Below, piece by piece: positions 10,623 through 18,252 of a stretch of 32,553 nt of DNA. Numbering within the stretch: the first letter of the stretch is position 1; every line of letters starts with the position of its first letter. The DNA comes from an uncultured Nostoc sp. (GTDB taxonomy: Bacteria; Cyanobacteriota; Cyanobacteriia; Cyanobacteriales; Nostocaceae), in assembly GCF_937863485.1 (NCBI RefSeq), contig NZ_CALMFY010000136.1, positions 1 through 32,553 of the forward strand, in the 5' to 3' direction. The position numbers were made by a program, and so were the translations under genes. The notes beneath the pieces were generated by a model. That model had not been told where the DNA came from. It ran no database searches and was given only the letters and a program-made list of their open reading frames with translations.

Positions 10623-10892
10623 AGGTGAATCAATTTTGGATTTTGGATAATAGAATAAGGTTTACCTACCCAGCATGGGCTGCGATCGCTTCAATACTGA
10701 TGCATTCCCAACTTCCCCTCACAAATCCCAAGTTGCTTTCAAAATGGCTTGATGCGATCGCATACTTGGTGGCCGGACAAGCGAGCTTTTGACAGACATT
10801 AAAAGTGAAGTTTTGGGGCGATCGCATTAAGGAAGTTTGCCTGCTTTGGATTTCCTTTTTATCGCCCAAACTTCAAGATCCTATTGTTTTTG
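10623..10892. other. Spacer with clustered HIP1 octamers
   Basis: The 270-bp gap between two converging genes has three GCGATCGC octamers (10682, 10754, 10818) and no convincing gene. A minus-strand open frame of 67 codons within it shows no recognisable protein features. Confidence 0.5.
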
Positions 10893-11483
10893 CTAATTTA
10901 CCACCTGGCTGCCATGACTGCGGGGTTCATCTTGACTAGCTGTTGGTGCTACTGGGGCTGAAAATTTGGAAACTTTCCCGCTAGCTTCAGCATAGGGGAG
11001 AGACGACCCAGTAACCAAAGCTTCTAAGTTGCTAGCCATAATCGTCCGGGGTTGATCACCGATCGCTTGGGCTATGGTTTCCCCTTGCTGACTCAAAAAT
11101 ACAAAATGGGGAATCCCATCCACCCGATATTTCAACATTTCTGGTAGCCACTTCGTATTATCCACATTCAGCATGACAAAATTCATCTTGTCAGCATACT
11201 CTGTTTCTAGTTGAGCGATATCTGGTGCCATTTTTTGACAGACAGTACACCAATCTGCATAAAACTCTACTAAAGATGGTTTGCCGTTGCTGATTGCTAC
11301 TTCTAGCGGTGTGGACGAATCGCTTAACTTGGCAAGGGAAACCGAGGTTGTTTCAGTTCGCAATCCTAAGATCAGGGCAACGCCTAGAGCGATCGCTACC
11401 ATTACAATCAAGAAGTTTCTCAAACGCTTCCCAAATGTGGATTCAGATTTATCGGGGGAATTAACAGATGAATCAGTACTCAT
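10893..11483 (-). CDS. txlA: Membrane-anchored thioredoxin-like protein, TxlA/HCF164 family
   Basis: This 196-residue protein has an N-terminal transmembrane anchor (about 22-42) and a thioredoxin fold (about 48-160). The redox motif is W-C79-T-V-C82, and the cis-proline loop is GIPHF. HCF164/TxlA proteins sit in the thylakoid membrane with the domain in the lumen, pass reducing equivalents inward, and are needed for cytochrome b6f assembly and redox control. The WCTVC active site and single N-terminal helix fit this family rather than cytosolic thioredoxin. The proline-, serine- and alanine-rich last 35 residues are low complexity. It converges on the cyclase gene and is divergent from the secreted protein at 11615. 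Confidence 0.88.
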   Translation of the reverse strand: MSTDSSVNSPDKSESTFGKRLRNFLIVMVAIALGVALILGLRTETTSVSLAKLSDSSTPLEVAISNGKPSLVEFYADWCTVCQKMAPDIAQLETEYADKMNFVMLNVDNTKWLPEMLKYRVDGIPHFVFLSQQGETIAQAIGDQPRTIMASNLEALVTGSSLPYAEASGKVSKFSAPVAPTASQDEPRSHGSQVVN

Positions 11484-11614
11484 AACAGAATTATAAAAAC
11501 TTATTAAGCAATTTCTTCTTCAGTCTAGCTGACTCCAAGCGCTCTTTAATACGTAATTTTATCCTCAAAATGGGTATTACAAATAAGTACTTTAGATGAT
11601 ATAAGTTTTAAAAG

Positions 11615-12172
11615 ATGATTTTAAGCTTCAGAAATACTAGTGCTGTGTGTGCCGTATTTTTATTAGTCAGCGCTAGCAGCTTTCACAAGTCAGCGATCGC
11701 CACTATAAACAACCAGTCCCAACTGATAGCACAGCAGAGGAAAATCCAGCTACACCCAGTTTTTAAATCTATTCTGCCCAAATTAAAGCAAAAGACTCAA
11801 ATTAAGATTTTATTGCCGAAGTTTATTCCTGAGTCAGATGGGGAAAATCCAATTTATGCAATTATAGAAGCTGCTACGCAAAAAAAGTATGATATTTTAC
11901 TGGGTTTCACTCCAGACTGTAATGGTGCTTCTGCATGTCGTTTGGGCGTTGTTTCTGCTGAAGCCGTAACCCGCAAAACACCCAGCCTGACAGGGAAACG
12001 TGTATCCTTAGCTAAGGGCATCACTGGCTATTTTGTAGATTTTACTTGTGGTGCTGGTTGCTCAGATGCTACCTTGACTTGGCGGCAAAAGGGTGTACAG
12101 TATGTTGTTGGAGTGAAAGCAGGCGAACGCACTTCTTTGATAAAAATGGCTAATTCTGCGATTAATCCCTAG
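11615..12172 (+). CDS. Conserved secreted protein of unknown function
   Basis: This 185-residue protein starts with a signal peptide (hydrophobic VCAVFLLVSASS, likely cleavage near SAIA). The mature part contains four cysteines in two pairs, CNGASAC and CGAGC, which could form disulfides in the periplasm, and several lysine-rich segments. I do not recognise a named domain. Similar secreted proteins are common in filamentous cyanobacteria (general knowledge, not searched here). The gene starts directly after an AT-rich leader, converges on the FAD monooxygenase gene, and is divergent from txlA. Confidence 0.7.
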   Translation: MILSFRNTSAVCAVFLLVSASSFHKSAIATINNQSQLIAQQRKIQLHPVFKSILPKLKQKTQIKILLPKFIPESDGENPIYAIIEAATQKKYDILLGFTPDCNGASACRLGVVSAEAVTRKTPSLTGKRVSLAKGITGYFVDFTCGAGCSDATLTWRQKGVQYVVGVKAGERTSLIKMANSAINP

Positions 12173-12195
12173 CTAACGTCAGAGTTTGATTTTAC

Positions 12196-12312
12196 TTAAG
12201 AGCGAAACAGCTGTGGTGATTGATAAACATTTATGGCGTAGTTAACAATCCACAGCACCAATTCAAAAATCAATAAATATCCTACCCACTGCAACTCGCT
12301 TTTAGAACCCAA
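12196..12312 (-). CDS. Possible small membrane protein or gene remnant
   Basis: A short minus-strand frame of 38 codons (TTG start at 12312, TAA at 12196) encodes a tryptophan-containing hydrophobic helix (WVGYLLIFELVLWIVNYAI) and ends YQSPQLFRS. It lies 12 bp downstream of the FAD monooxygenase stop, in the same direction. The helix looks like real protein, but the start is weak and a stop sits just upstream, so it may be a gene remnant. I cannot name a family. Confidence 0.3.
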   Translation of the reverse strand: MGSKSELQWVGYLLIFELVLWIVNYAINVYQSPQLFRS

Positions 12313-12324
12313 AGGTTTTTATTT

Positions 12325-13767
12325 CTAAGTCATCAAACTCACGATTAAAGTCAATATTGCCAATCCTCCTAAAATAGCTAAAACTTGAGTAGTTCTATTA
12401 CTTTTAGCGATAATTTCTGAGTAAGATAGTTCATGATTCTGAATCAGTAAAAACGAATGAGGACTAAATAAAAAAGGGAATAAACGATTCAAAAGTAAGC
12501 GCATAAAGAAGTTAATACTCCATAATCGCTTCTGTAAAAGGTCTTGATTATATTGCCAAGGATAACTAATTTGTGCTAAACGGATTAAGGCTTTAATATC
12601 TGGTTGACGTAAGCTTTGATAGCGAGGAAGTGCTTGAGAGAGATTATCTTGAGTTGCTGCCAAAATTTCATGAATTTGATAGACATCTTCTAAGGCTGAA
12701 TTAACGCCTTGTCCAATGTCGGGAGGAAAACAATGAGTTGCATCTCCCAATAAAATTACCGCTGTTCCTTGGCTATCTTCAGGTTTCCCCCAAATTTTAT
12801 ACAACCCTGAACAATATTGAGGAATAGGAAATTTACCCCCATCACTAGATGTAAATCTAGCTATTTCTTCAGGAGAAATAATCTTTTCTAGGGGAAGCTG
12901 AGGAAATGCTTCTTTCAGGAATTGTTTAACTTCTTCTTTGGTTTCTAATTGCCAGATTTGATGATCTGGGTAGGTAATAATATTGGCAGTTCTAGGTTGA
13001 TGAGGATTTTTAAAGGGTAATAACCCCAAAGAAATTGCTTTTTTACGCCCTTTAAAAGTAGACCTAATAGCGTAAGCCATTGTAGTTTGTGCTAAATCTC
13101 CTTCTGATTCTGATAAGGGAAATTGAGCAGGTAAAGTGAGAATTTTGTATTTTAAACCGGAACTAGGAGAAGGAAATTTTTGCATTTCAAAGGAATGTGA
13201 TTCACCTTCCATTTGATGAAGAGTTTCACGCACAATAGAGTTTAAGCCATCACAACCTACTATCAGAGTAGGAATAAAGCTCAATTTTTCTTTATCTTGA
13301 GATTGGGTAATAATTTCTAAATGCTCTACATGTTGTTTAATTTCTACACCTTCAGTATTAAATAAGACCTGAATCGAATCTTGCCAATGTTGATGAATTT
13401 CTTGGTAAAGTAACTCCACAAAAGATGCTCTTGGCAGCCAATAGGCAGTCTTGCGTTTAGAATCAGTAATGGGCAGTTTCGTTGTTTTGCGTGTGCCGTC
13501 TTTTTGAATGAGAGTCAAATAAAATTCAGTATTAGCGACACTCAAATCAGCTAGTTTGGCAGTTAGTTCTAACAAATCAGTTAATTTTTGCCCTCTACCA
13601 TCAATTTGATAACTAAAGGATTTATCTGGTTCGTAATAATCTGCTGATGGTCTTTTTTCAATAACTGTAATATCTTTCCAACCTCTTTTCGCCAACATTA
13701 AAGCTGTGCCTAATCCCGCCGGGCCTCCTCCCATAATGACAACGTTTTTCTTGTAAGAATGATTCAT
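12325..13767 (-). CDS. FAD-dependent monooxygenase with C-terminal membrane anchor
   Basis: The 480-residue flavoprotein belongs to the aromatic hydroxylase superfamily. The dinucleotide-binding motif GGGPAG is at 13-18, IVGCDGLNS gives the DG motif at about 170, and LLGDATHCFPPDIGQGVNSA (about residue 340) is the FAD-ribityl GD motif. A hydrophobic segment near the C-terminus (about 455-478) would anchor it to a membrane. Kynurenine 3-monooxygenase has the same plan of catalytic domain plus C-terminal anchor, but I see no kynurenine-pathway gene nearby, so the substrate is not assigned. The gene is AT-rich and poor in HIP1 sites. It reads away from DedA across a 333-bp spacer. Confidence 0.85.
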   Translation of the reverse strand: MNHSYKKNVVIMGGGPAGLGTALMLAKRGWKDITVIEKRPSADYYEPDKSFSYQIDGRGQKLTDLLELTAKLADLSVANTEFYLTLIQKDGTRKTTKLPITDSKRKTAYWLPRASFVELLYQEIHQHWQDSIQVLFNTEGVEIKQHVEHLEIITQSQDKEKLSFIPTLIVGCDGLNSIVRETLHQMEGESHSFEMQKFPSPSSGLKYKILTLPAQFPLSESEGDLAQTTMAYAIRSTFKGRKKAISLGLLPFKNPHQPRTANIITYPDHQIWQLETKEEVKQFLKEAFPQLPLEKIISPEEIARFTSSDGGKFPIPQYCSGLYKIWGKPEDSQGTAVILLGDATHCFPPDIGQGVNSALEDVYQIHEILAATQDNLSQALPRYQSLRQPDIKALIRLAQISYPWQYNQDLLQKRLWSINFFMRLLLNRLFPFLFSPHSFLLIQNHELSYSEIIAKSNRTTQVLAILGGLAILTLIVSLMT

Positions 13768-14100
13768 TTGACCTCTTGCAAAAAAGTTTTGTGGTATATT
13801 ACTAGGCTAAACAATTTTCTAAAATTTAACTAGCCTTTCAACGGATCGCGGGAGTCCCCAGCCTCAACGTCAAAGTAGGGTGATGAGGAGTATCCCTACG
13901 ACCAATCTTGAATGCAGTGAAAACTTCTTAGTGGGTAAGAATTCAAAATTCCAAATTACCATAAGTAAATTTAATTACTCTGTATTTTTTATTTATCGGT
14001 CATCAGGGTATTTTATCAAGCTCTGATGTTTGTGGATTCAGTAAATAAATATACTTATTCTCTACAAGAAAACATCTACTAAGGAGCTACGAAAAATATT
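13768..14100. other. 333-bp spacer without recognised genes
   Basis: This is AT-rich sequence upstream of the FAD monooxygenase and downstream of DedA. It includes a loose inverted repeat around 13800-13832 (AGGCTAA and TTAACTAGCCT) and a GC-richer stretch at about 13842-13905. No coding frame or clear promoter could be identified. Confidence 0.4.
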
Positions 14101-14706
14101 TCAACTTTTGTTTGCTCTATTTTCTTGTATTACATGAATAATCGATGGCACTAGAGAAATAACTATAATTAATCCAATAATCGGTAACAAATACTTATCT
14201 ACCTGTTCAGGTGGCAGAGATTTCCCTAAGAAAAACCCTAACATGGTGATGCCGAATGTCCAAAGAAAGCCACCGACTAAGTTGTAAGACATAAATGTGC
14301 GATAATGCATAGCACCAATCCCAGCCACAATCGGCGCGAAAGTCCGTACAATGGGTAAAAAACGTGCTAAAACAATCGTTTTTTTACCGTGCTGTTCATA
14401 AAAGTTTTGGGTTTTAACAAGATGTTTTTTATGAAACAACCATGAATCTTCTTTTGAAAATAGTCTTCTGCCAAATTTATGCCCAGTAAAATAGCCAACA
14501 TTGTCACCTAAGACTGCACAAACAAAAGCACCAAAAATCAGAACCCAAATGTTCAGTAAATTCTGAGATGCGACAAATCCAGCAGTGAACAATAAACTAT
14601 CTCCAGGCAGAAAAAAACCAATTAACAAGCCAGATTCAGCAAAGATAATCGCCCATACCCCAAGATAGCCAATTGATTTAACCAGTTGTGGTAAATCCAG
14701 ATGCAT
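14101..14706 (-). CDS. DedA family membrane protein
   Basis: This 201-residue integral membrane protein of the DedA/SNARE-associated (VTT) family has about five to six hydrophobic segments. Family motifs are visible: the acidic E24 in FAESGLL, FFLPGDSLL (P34-G35-D36), the GHKFGRRLF segment, and the re-entrant FLPIVRTFAPIVAGIGAM segment. DedA proteins are implicated in phospholipid (undecaprenyl phosphate or phosphatidylethanolamine) flipping and membrane homeostasis; which lipid applies here is unknown. It is divergent from the ABC permease gene, with 149 bp between. Confidence 0.93.
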   Translation of the reverse strand: MHLDLPQLVKSIGYLGVWAIIFAESGLLIGFFLPGDSLLFTAGFVASQNLLNIWVLIFGAFVCAVLGDNVGYFTGHKFGRRLFSKEDSWLFHKKHLVKTQNFYEQHGKKTIVLARFLPIVRTFAPIVAGIGAMHYRTFMSYNLVGGFLWTFGITMLGFFLGKSLPPEQVDKYLLPIIGLIIVISLVPSIIHVIQENRANKS

Positions 14707-14855
14707 AGAATTTCTTACCTTTCAACAATAGATCCACCACATTTTAACGTTTAGCAATTTTCCTGAATAAAAAGTAATATTAAATTTACGTAAAGTTATT
14801 GTGTAATCTTGGGAAATGTAATTACAGATAGCATATTTTATGTTATTTGTGCAAA

Positions 14856-15638
14856 ATGCAAAGATATTTGAAAGTATTAAGACTATTTTGGACTGCTGCG
14901 ATCGCAGCCGAGTTGGAGTATCGGATTAACTTTTTCATAGCTACCCTCAGCAGCTTGGGAAATCTTGTCGGCAGTCTGTTTGGACTATTCTTGTTTTACC
15001 GCACTGGCTACACTTTTAGTGGTTGGTCATGGGAAGCAGCTTTAGTAGTTCTCGGAATTTTTACCTTACTACAAGGATTTTCTGCTACTTTTCTAGCGTC
15101 GAACTTGAATCGCATTGTCCGCCATGTCCAAGAAGGTACTTTGGACTTTATATTATTAAAACCTATCCGCAGTCAGTTTTGGCTTTCCACCCATACCCTT
15201 TCACCTTGGGGACTCCCGGATCTAATTTTTGGTAGTATTATTATTGGCTACGCAGGTAAACGTCTCGGTGTAGGAATAGACAACTATCTACTTGGTGTGC
15301 TGCCGTTATTGTTCAGCTTGGTGATTCTGTACAGCCTGTGGTTTCTGTTGGGAGCTACGAGTATCTGGTTCGTCAAAATATACAACGTTACCGAAGTGTT
15401 GAGTGGTTTGTTGGATGCTGGACGATATCCCATCGCCGCATATCCCACTGCTTACCGCTTTTTCTTCACCTTTGTGATGCCAGTGGCTTTTTTAACTACT
15501 GTACCAGCCCAAGCACTGTTGGGTCGGAGTGAAATTAGTTGGTTGATAGGTGCGGCAATATTAGCAGTAGCATTGTTTTTGGTTTCCACTTGGTTTTGGC
15601 GGTTTGCGTTGCGGTTTTATACTAGTGCTTCGAGTTAG
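14856..15638 (+). CDS. ABC-2 type transporter permease
   Basis: The 260-residue protein has about six hydrophobic segments and the ABC-2 permease pattern: a basic N-terminus (MQRYLKVLRLFW), a cytoplasmic loop RIVRHVQEGTLDFILLKPIR, and a late GLLDAGRYPIAAYP segment. The loop (EGTLDxxLLKPxx) is typical of DUF990-type exporter permeases, which usually work with a second permease and an ATPase. No partner is adjacent here, so the rest of the transporter must be encoded elsewhere. I use ATG 14856; an in-frame TTG at 14847 would add three residues. Substrate is unknown. Confidence 0.88.
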   Translation: MQRYLKVLRLFWTAAIAAELEYRINFFIATLSSLGNLVGSLFGLFLFYRTGYTFSGWSWEAALVVLGIFTLLQGFSATFLASNLNRIVRHVQEGTLDFILLKPIRSQFWLSTHTLSPWGLPDLIFGSIIIGYAGKRLGVGIDNYLLGVLPLLFSLVILYSLWFLLGATSIWFVKIYNVTEVLSGLLDAGRYPIAAYPTAYRFFFTFVMPVAFLTTVPAQALLGRSEISWLIGAAILAVALFLVSTWFWRFALRFYTSASS

Positions 15639-15694
15639 AGCGTAGACAAAGCAGCGCCTTGTCCAGAGTTGTTGGAGCAACATAAAGTTAACAT

Positions 15695-16130
15695 ATGAAA
15701 AGTAATCAAATTCTTCCTGGAAGCTTTGGTGTACCTATATTAGGTGAAACACTCTCATTTATTTTCGACCACGATTTTGCTAAAAAGCGCTATCGCCAGT
15801 ATGGGCCCATCTTCAAAACTGTTGCTTTATTCAATTGTAATAACTCATAGTCTAAAGGAAATCTACCTTGAACCAGAGCGTTTTGATCCAGATCGTTTCA
15901 GTCCCCAGCGCCAAGAACACAAAAAGTATCCTTTTAGTTTAGTTGGTTTCGGTGGTGGGCCACGCATCTGTATTGGTATAGCTTTTGCCAAAATGGAAAT
16001 GAAGATTGTTGCTGCCCACCTTCTACGCAATTATCATTGGGAGATATTACCCAATCAAAATTTAGAGGCAGTTAGGATTCCCACTAATCACCCTAAAGAT
16101 GGGTTACGGGTTAGATTTCAACCTCGGTAA
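15695..16130 (+). pseudogene. Cytochrome P450 pseudogene, internal deletion
   Basis: The first 42 codons read MKSNQILPGSFGVPILGETL through YRQYGPIFKT, the normal start of a CYP120-like P450. At about 15816-15824 the reading changes frame directly into the C-terminal fifth: LLYSIVITHSL, EPERFDPDRFSPQR and the haem-thiolate loop FGGGPRICIG, ending DGLRVRFQPR. About 300 residues (I-helix, ExxR, substrate-recognition sites) are missing relative to a 440-residue P450, and the two parts are out of frame, so no active enzyme can be made. The retained ends are well preserved, so the deletion looks recent. A frame from 15744 includes the haem loop but starts with unrelated residues. Confidence 0.88.
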
Positions 16131-16138
16131 AATGTTTT

Positions 16139-16879
16139 ATGGCATCTCAAATAGACATACATTTGCCTAATGGAGTTTTACAAGGCTTACAAAATGTAAG
16201 AGATTTTGTAGGTGAAAATGTTAACTCTCTAAATAACTCAGCACAACAAGTTGGGGAGTCTTTGAAGGCAACAGCCACTACAACAACTGATAGAGCGATT
16301 AATACAGTTACGACAAGCTTAGAGCAAAGTTGGCAAACTGCTGATAAATTTAAGAGTACAACATCGGGAGCAGTAAAAACAGCATTGGCATCTTCTGTAA
16401 GTGATTGGCTGACACAACACCCGATATTTTTCAGGTTAGTTCAAATACTAGGTTGGGGGGCTAATCACCCAATTATTAGTATAGTGATTTTGCTGTTTGT
16501 ACTTGCTCTAGTTTGGAGCATCATCAAAGCAATTGTCCGCTTGATTGAAACAGCTAGTTGGTCAATACTCAAAGTACCGATAAAATTAATTCAGGCTTTT
16601 ATTAAAGTTAGCTTTTTATCCTTAATTAAAGTTGGCAGTTTTGGTGTTCAACGAATCACAGCTACTAAAACAACTGAGAATCTGCCAGCTTTACTACCTG
16701 AAAGTTTTCAACCAAATAAGCAACAACGATTAGCAGAAATTACTAGTCGCTTAGAAACAATTCAAAAAGAACAAAATGAGCTTTTACAAGAAGCAGCAGA
16801 TTTGATTGCTGACGACACAATCGAGACAACAATCCTAGAAATTAAACCGCTAAAAAGCGTTGAATCACATCTTGGCTGA
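16139..16879 (+). CDS. Conserved membrane protein with C-terminal coiled coil
   Basis: This 246-residue protein of unknown function has a threonine- and serine-rich amphipathic N-terminal region (1-95), a transmembrane segment (about 110-130, IISIVILLFVLALVWSIIKA), a second amphipathic or membrane-associated stretch (about 135-170), and a glutamine- and glutamate-rich coiled coil (about 195-225). It begins nine bases after the P450 pseudogene. Its last 38 bases overlap, tail to tail, the end of urtE on the other strand. I recognise no named domain. A membrane-shaping or scaffold role is only inference from the architecture. Confidence 0.75.
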   Translation: MASQIDIHLPNGVLQGLQNVRDFVGENVNSLNNSAQQVGESLKATATTTTDRAINTVTTSLEQSWQTADKFKSTTSGAVKTALASSVSDWLTQHPIFFRLVQILGWGANHPIISIVILLFVLALVWSIIKAIVRLIETASWSILKVPIKLIQAFIKVSFLSLIKVGSFGVQRITATKTTENLPALLPESFQPNKQQRLAEITSRLETIQKEQNELLQEAADLIADDTIETTILEIKPLKSVESHLG

Positions 16880-17540
16880 GTTCGGTGGTGGAACCGGAGG
16901 CGACAATACCACCTTTTTGCATAGCGTAATAGTAATCTGCCTGACGGACAAAATGTAAATGTTGCTCTACCAATAAAACTGAAATGCCTGTAGTTTCGAC
17001 GATGCGACGGACTGCGGCTTCGATTTCTAGGATGATTGAAGGTTGAATACCTTCAGTAGGTTCATCTAAGACGAGTAATTGAGGTTCCCCCATTAAAGCA
17101 CGGGCGATCGCTAATTGTTGCTGCTGTCCTCCACTCAAATCACCACCCATCCGCGAAAGCATCGTTTTTAATACCGGGAATAAGCTAAAAACTTCCTCTG
17201 GAATTTCTGCTTTTTTTACCTGCTTCTTTCTAGCTTCCAACCCCAGCAGTAGATTTTCTTTGACTGTCAAACGGGGGATAATCTCTCGTCCTTGGGGAAC
17301 ATAACCAATTCCCAACTTTGCCCTTTGGTCGGGAGATTTAGAGTTGATTAATTCTTCAGCTAAGTTAATTGTACCGCTGCGGGGTTTGAGTAAACCCATA
17401 ATTGTTTTGAGTAATGTAGATTTACCTACACCATTGCGTCCAATTAGGCAGATCATTTGCCCAGATGGTACGCTCAAATCTACATTGCGAAGAATATGGC
17501 TTTCACCGTAGTAAACGTTAAGGTTAGAAATTTTTAGCAT
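16842..17540 (-). CDS. urtE: Urea ABC transporter ATP-binding protein UrtE
   Basis: The 232-residue ATPase belongs to the branched-chain amino acid/urea (LivF-like) class. The Walker A motif GRNGVGKST is at 34-42, the signature LSGGQ at 135-139, and Walker B LLVLDEP ends around 161. With UrtD it powers urea import through UrtBC. It is distal to the rest of the operon: a 712-bp gap with a tandem array and a fold-back element separates it from urtD. It may therefore need its own promoter or long read-through; I see no clear promoter in the 170 bp upstream. The 3' end overlaps a convergent gene by 38 bp. Confidence 0.94.
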   Translation of the reverse strand: MLKISNLNVYYGESHILRNVDLSVPSGQMICLIGRNGVGKSTLLKTIMGLLKPRSGTINLAEELINSKSPDQRAKLGIGYVPQGREIIPRLTVKENLLLGLEARKKQVKKAEIPEEVFSLFPVLKTMLSRMGGDLSGGQQQQLAIARALMGEPQLLVLDEPTEGIQPSIILEIEAAVRRIVETTGISVLLVEQHLHFVRQADYYYAMQKGGIVASGSTTELSQDVIQRFLAV

Positions 17541-17710
17541 AGGGAAGGGAGACAGGATGAACTTAGACTTCCTTAGATTTTAACTACCGTTGGGTTAGGC
17601 ACTTTGCTCGTGTTTTTCGTGACAAATCATCTCATAATATGCCGCTGACATGAGCAAACAAGAGGAATGCGGGTATATTTGCTGAAATTTGTTCAAAAAA
17701 ACAGATATAG

Positions 17711-17910
17711 GAGTTTTGAAGCTAATTTCCGAGTTCAAAACTAAGTTTCCGAGTTCAAAACTAAGTTTTCAAGTTCAAAACTAAGTTTTCAAGTTCAAAA
17801 CTAAGTTTCCGAGTTCAAAACTAAGTTTACAAGTTCAAAACTAAGTTTTCGAGTTCAAAACTAAGTTTACAAGTCAGAAATTAGATTTTTGACTTCAAAA
17901 ACCTAATTTA
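17711..17910. repeat. 20-bp tandem repeat array
   Basis: Seven near-identical 20-bp units with consensus GAGTTCAAAACTAAGTTTYC lie at 17731-17870, flanked by degenerate units at 17711-17730, 17871-17890 and 17891-17910. Variation is confined mostly to the last two and first bases of each unit. The 20-bp period is not a multiple of three and stops occur in the frames, so the array is non-coding. There are no unique spacers, so it is not CRISPR. Confidence 0.9.
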
Positions 17911-17930
17911 CAAGTTTAAACCTCATCTAT

Positions 17931-18080
17931 CTTGAGAACCGTAGTTTTTGCCCTCACCCTAAATCCCTCTCCCTACTTGGGAGAGGGACTTCTTTCCGGC
18001 TCCCCTTCTCCCAATATTGGGAGAAGGGGCTGGGGGATGAGGGTTTTTGTTTTCATACCGAAAGAACTACAGTTTTCAAG
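17931..18080. mobile_element. MITE-like fold-back element
   Basis: Terminal 16-bp inverted repeats (17931-17946 and 18065-18080) match at 14 of 16 positions. Inside lie a CCCTCA/TGAGGG pair (17951-17956, 18038-18043) and two perfect hairpins: a 9-bp stem at 17965-17987 and an 11-bp stem at 18002-18029 with loop AATATT. It encodes no protein. On the minus strand the stems could act as a transcription block between urtD and urtE (inference). Confidence 0.65.
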
Positions 18081-18252
18081 GTGGACGCAGTTTAAAACCA
18101 AAGTTTGCTAGGTCAATTACCTCAAGTTTGGGATGCGTAATAGGCTCACAGCTAAGAGCAGCAGAGCAATGTTAGCCTACTGACCGCAACAAACGAGTAA
18201 AACCTTCTTGCTCAAAGTATTACCAGGTGAATAGAAAGTGCGATTGAGTTTT

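Larger units (their letters stand above)
17541..18252. other. 712-bp repeat-filled gap inside the urt operon
   Basis: It separates urtD from urtE, which are normally adjacent. It holds about 170 bp of ordinary sequence upstream of urtE, a 20-bp tandem array (17711-17910), a 150-bp fold-back element (17931-18080), and about 170 bp after urtD with nothing recognisable. No coding frame is convincing. Confidence 0.75.

Noticed and set aside
10666..10869. Minus-strand frame of 67 codons between the cyclase and txlA
   Set aside because: No ribosome site, no recognisable features, and it spans three HIP1 octamers that open the frame by chance.
15744..15830. Start of an intact small P450-like gene at 15744
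   Set aside because: The first 30 residues are out-of-frame translation of the P450 N-terminus; the true structure is a pseudogene from 15695.
17711..17910. CRISPR-like look of the 20-bp repeats
   Set aside because: Units are head to tail with no unique spacers, and no cas genes are present, so it is a plain tandem array.
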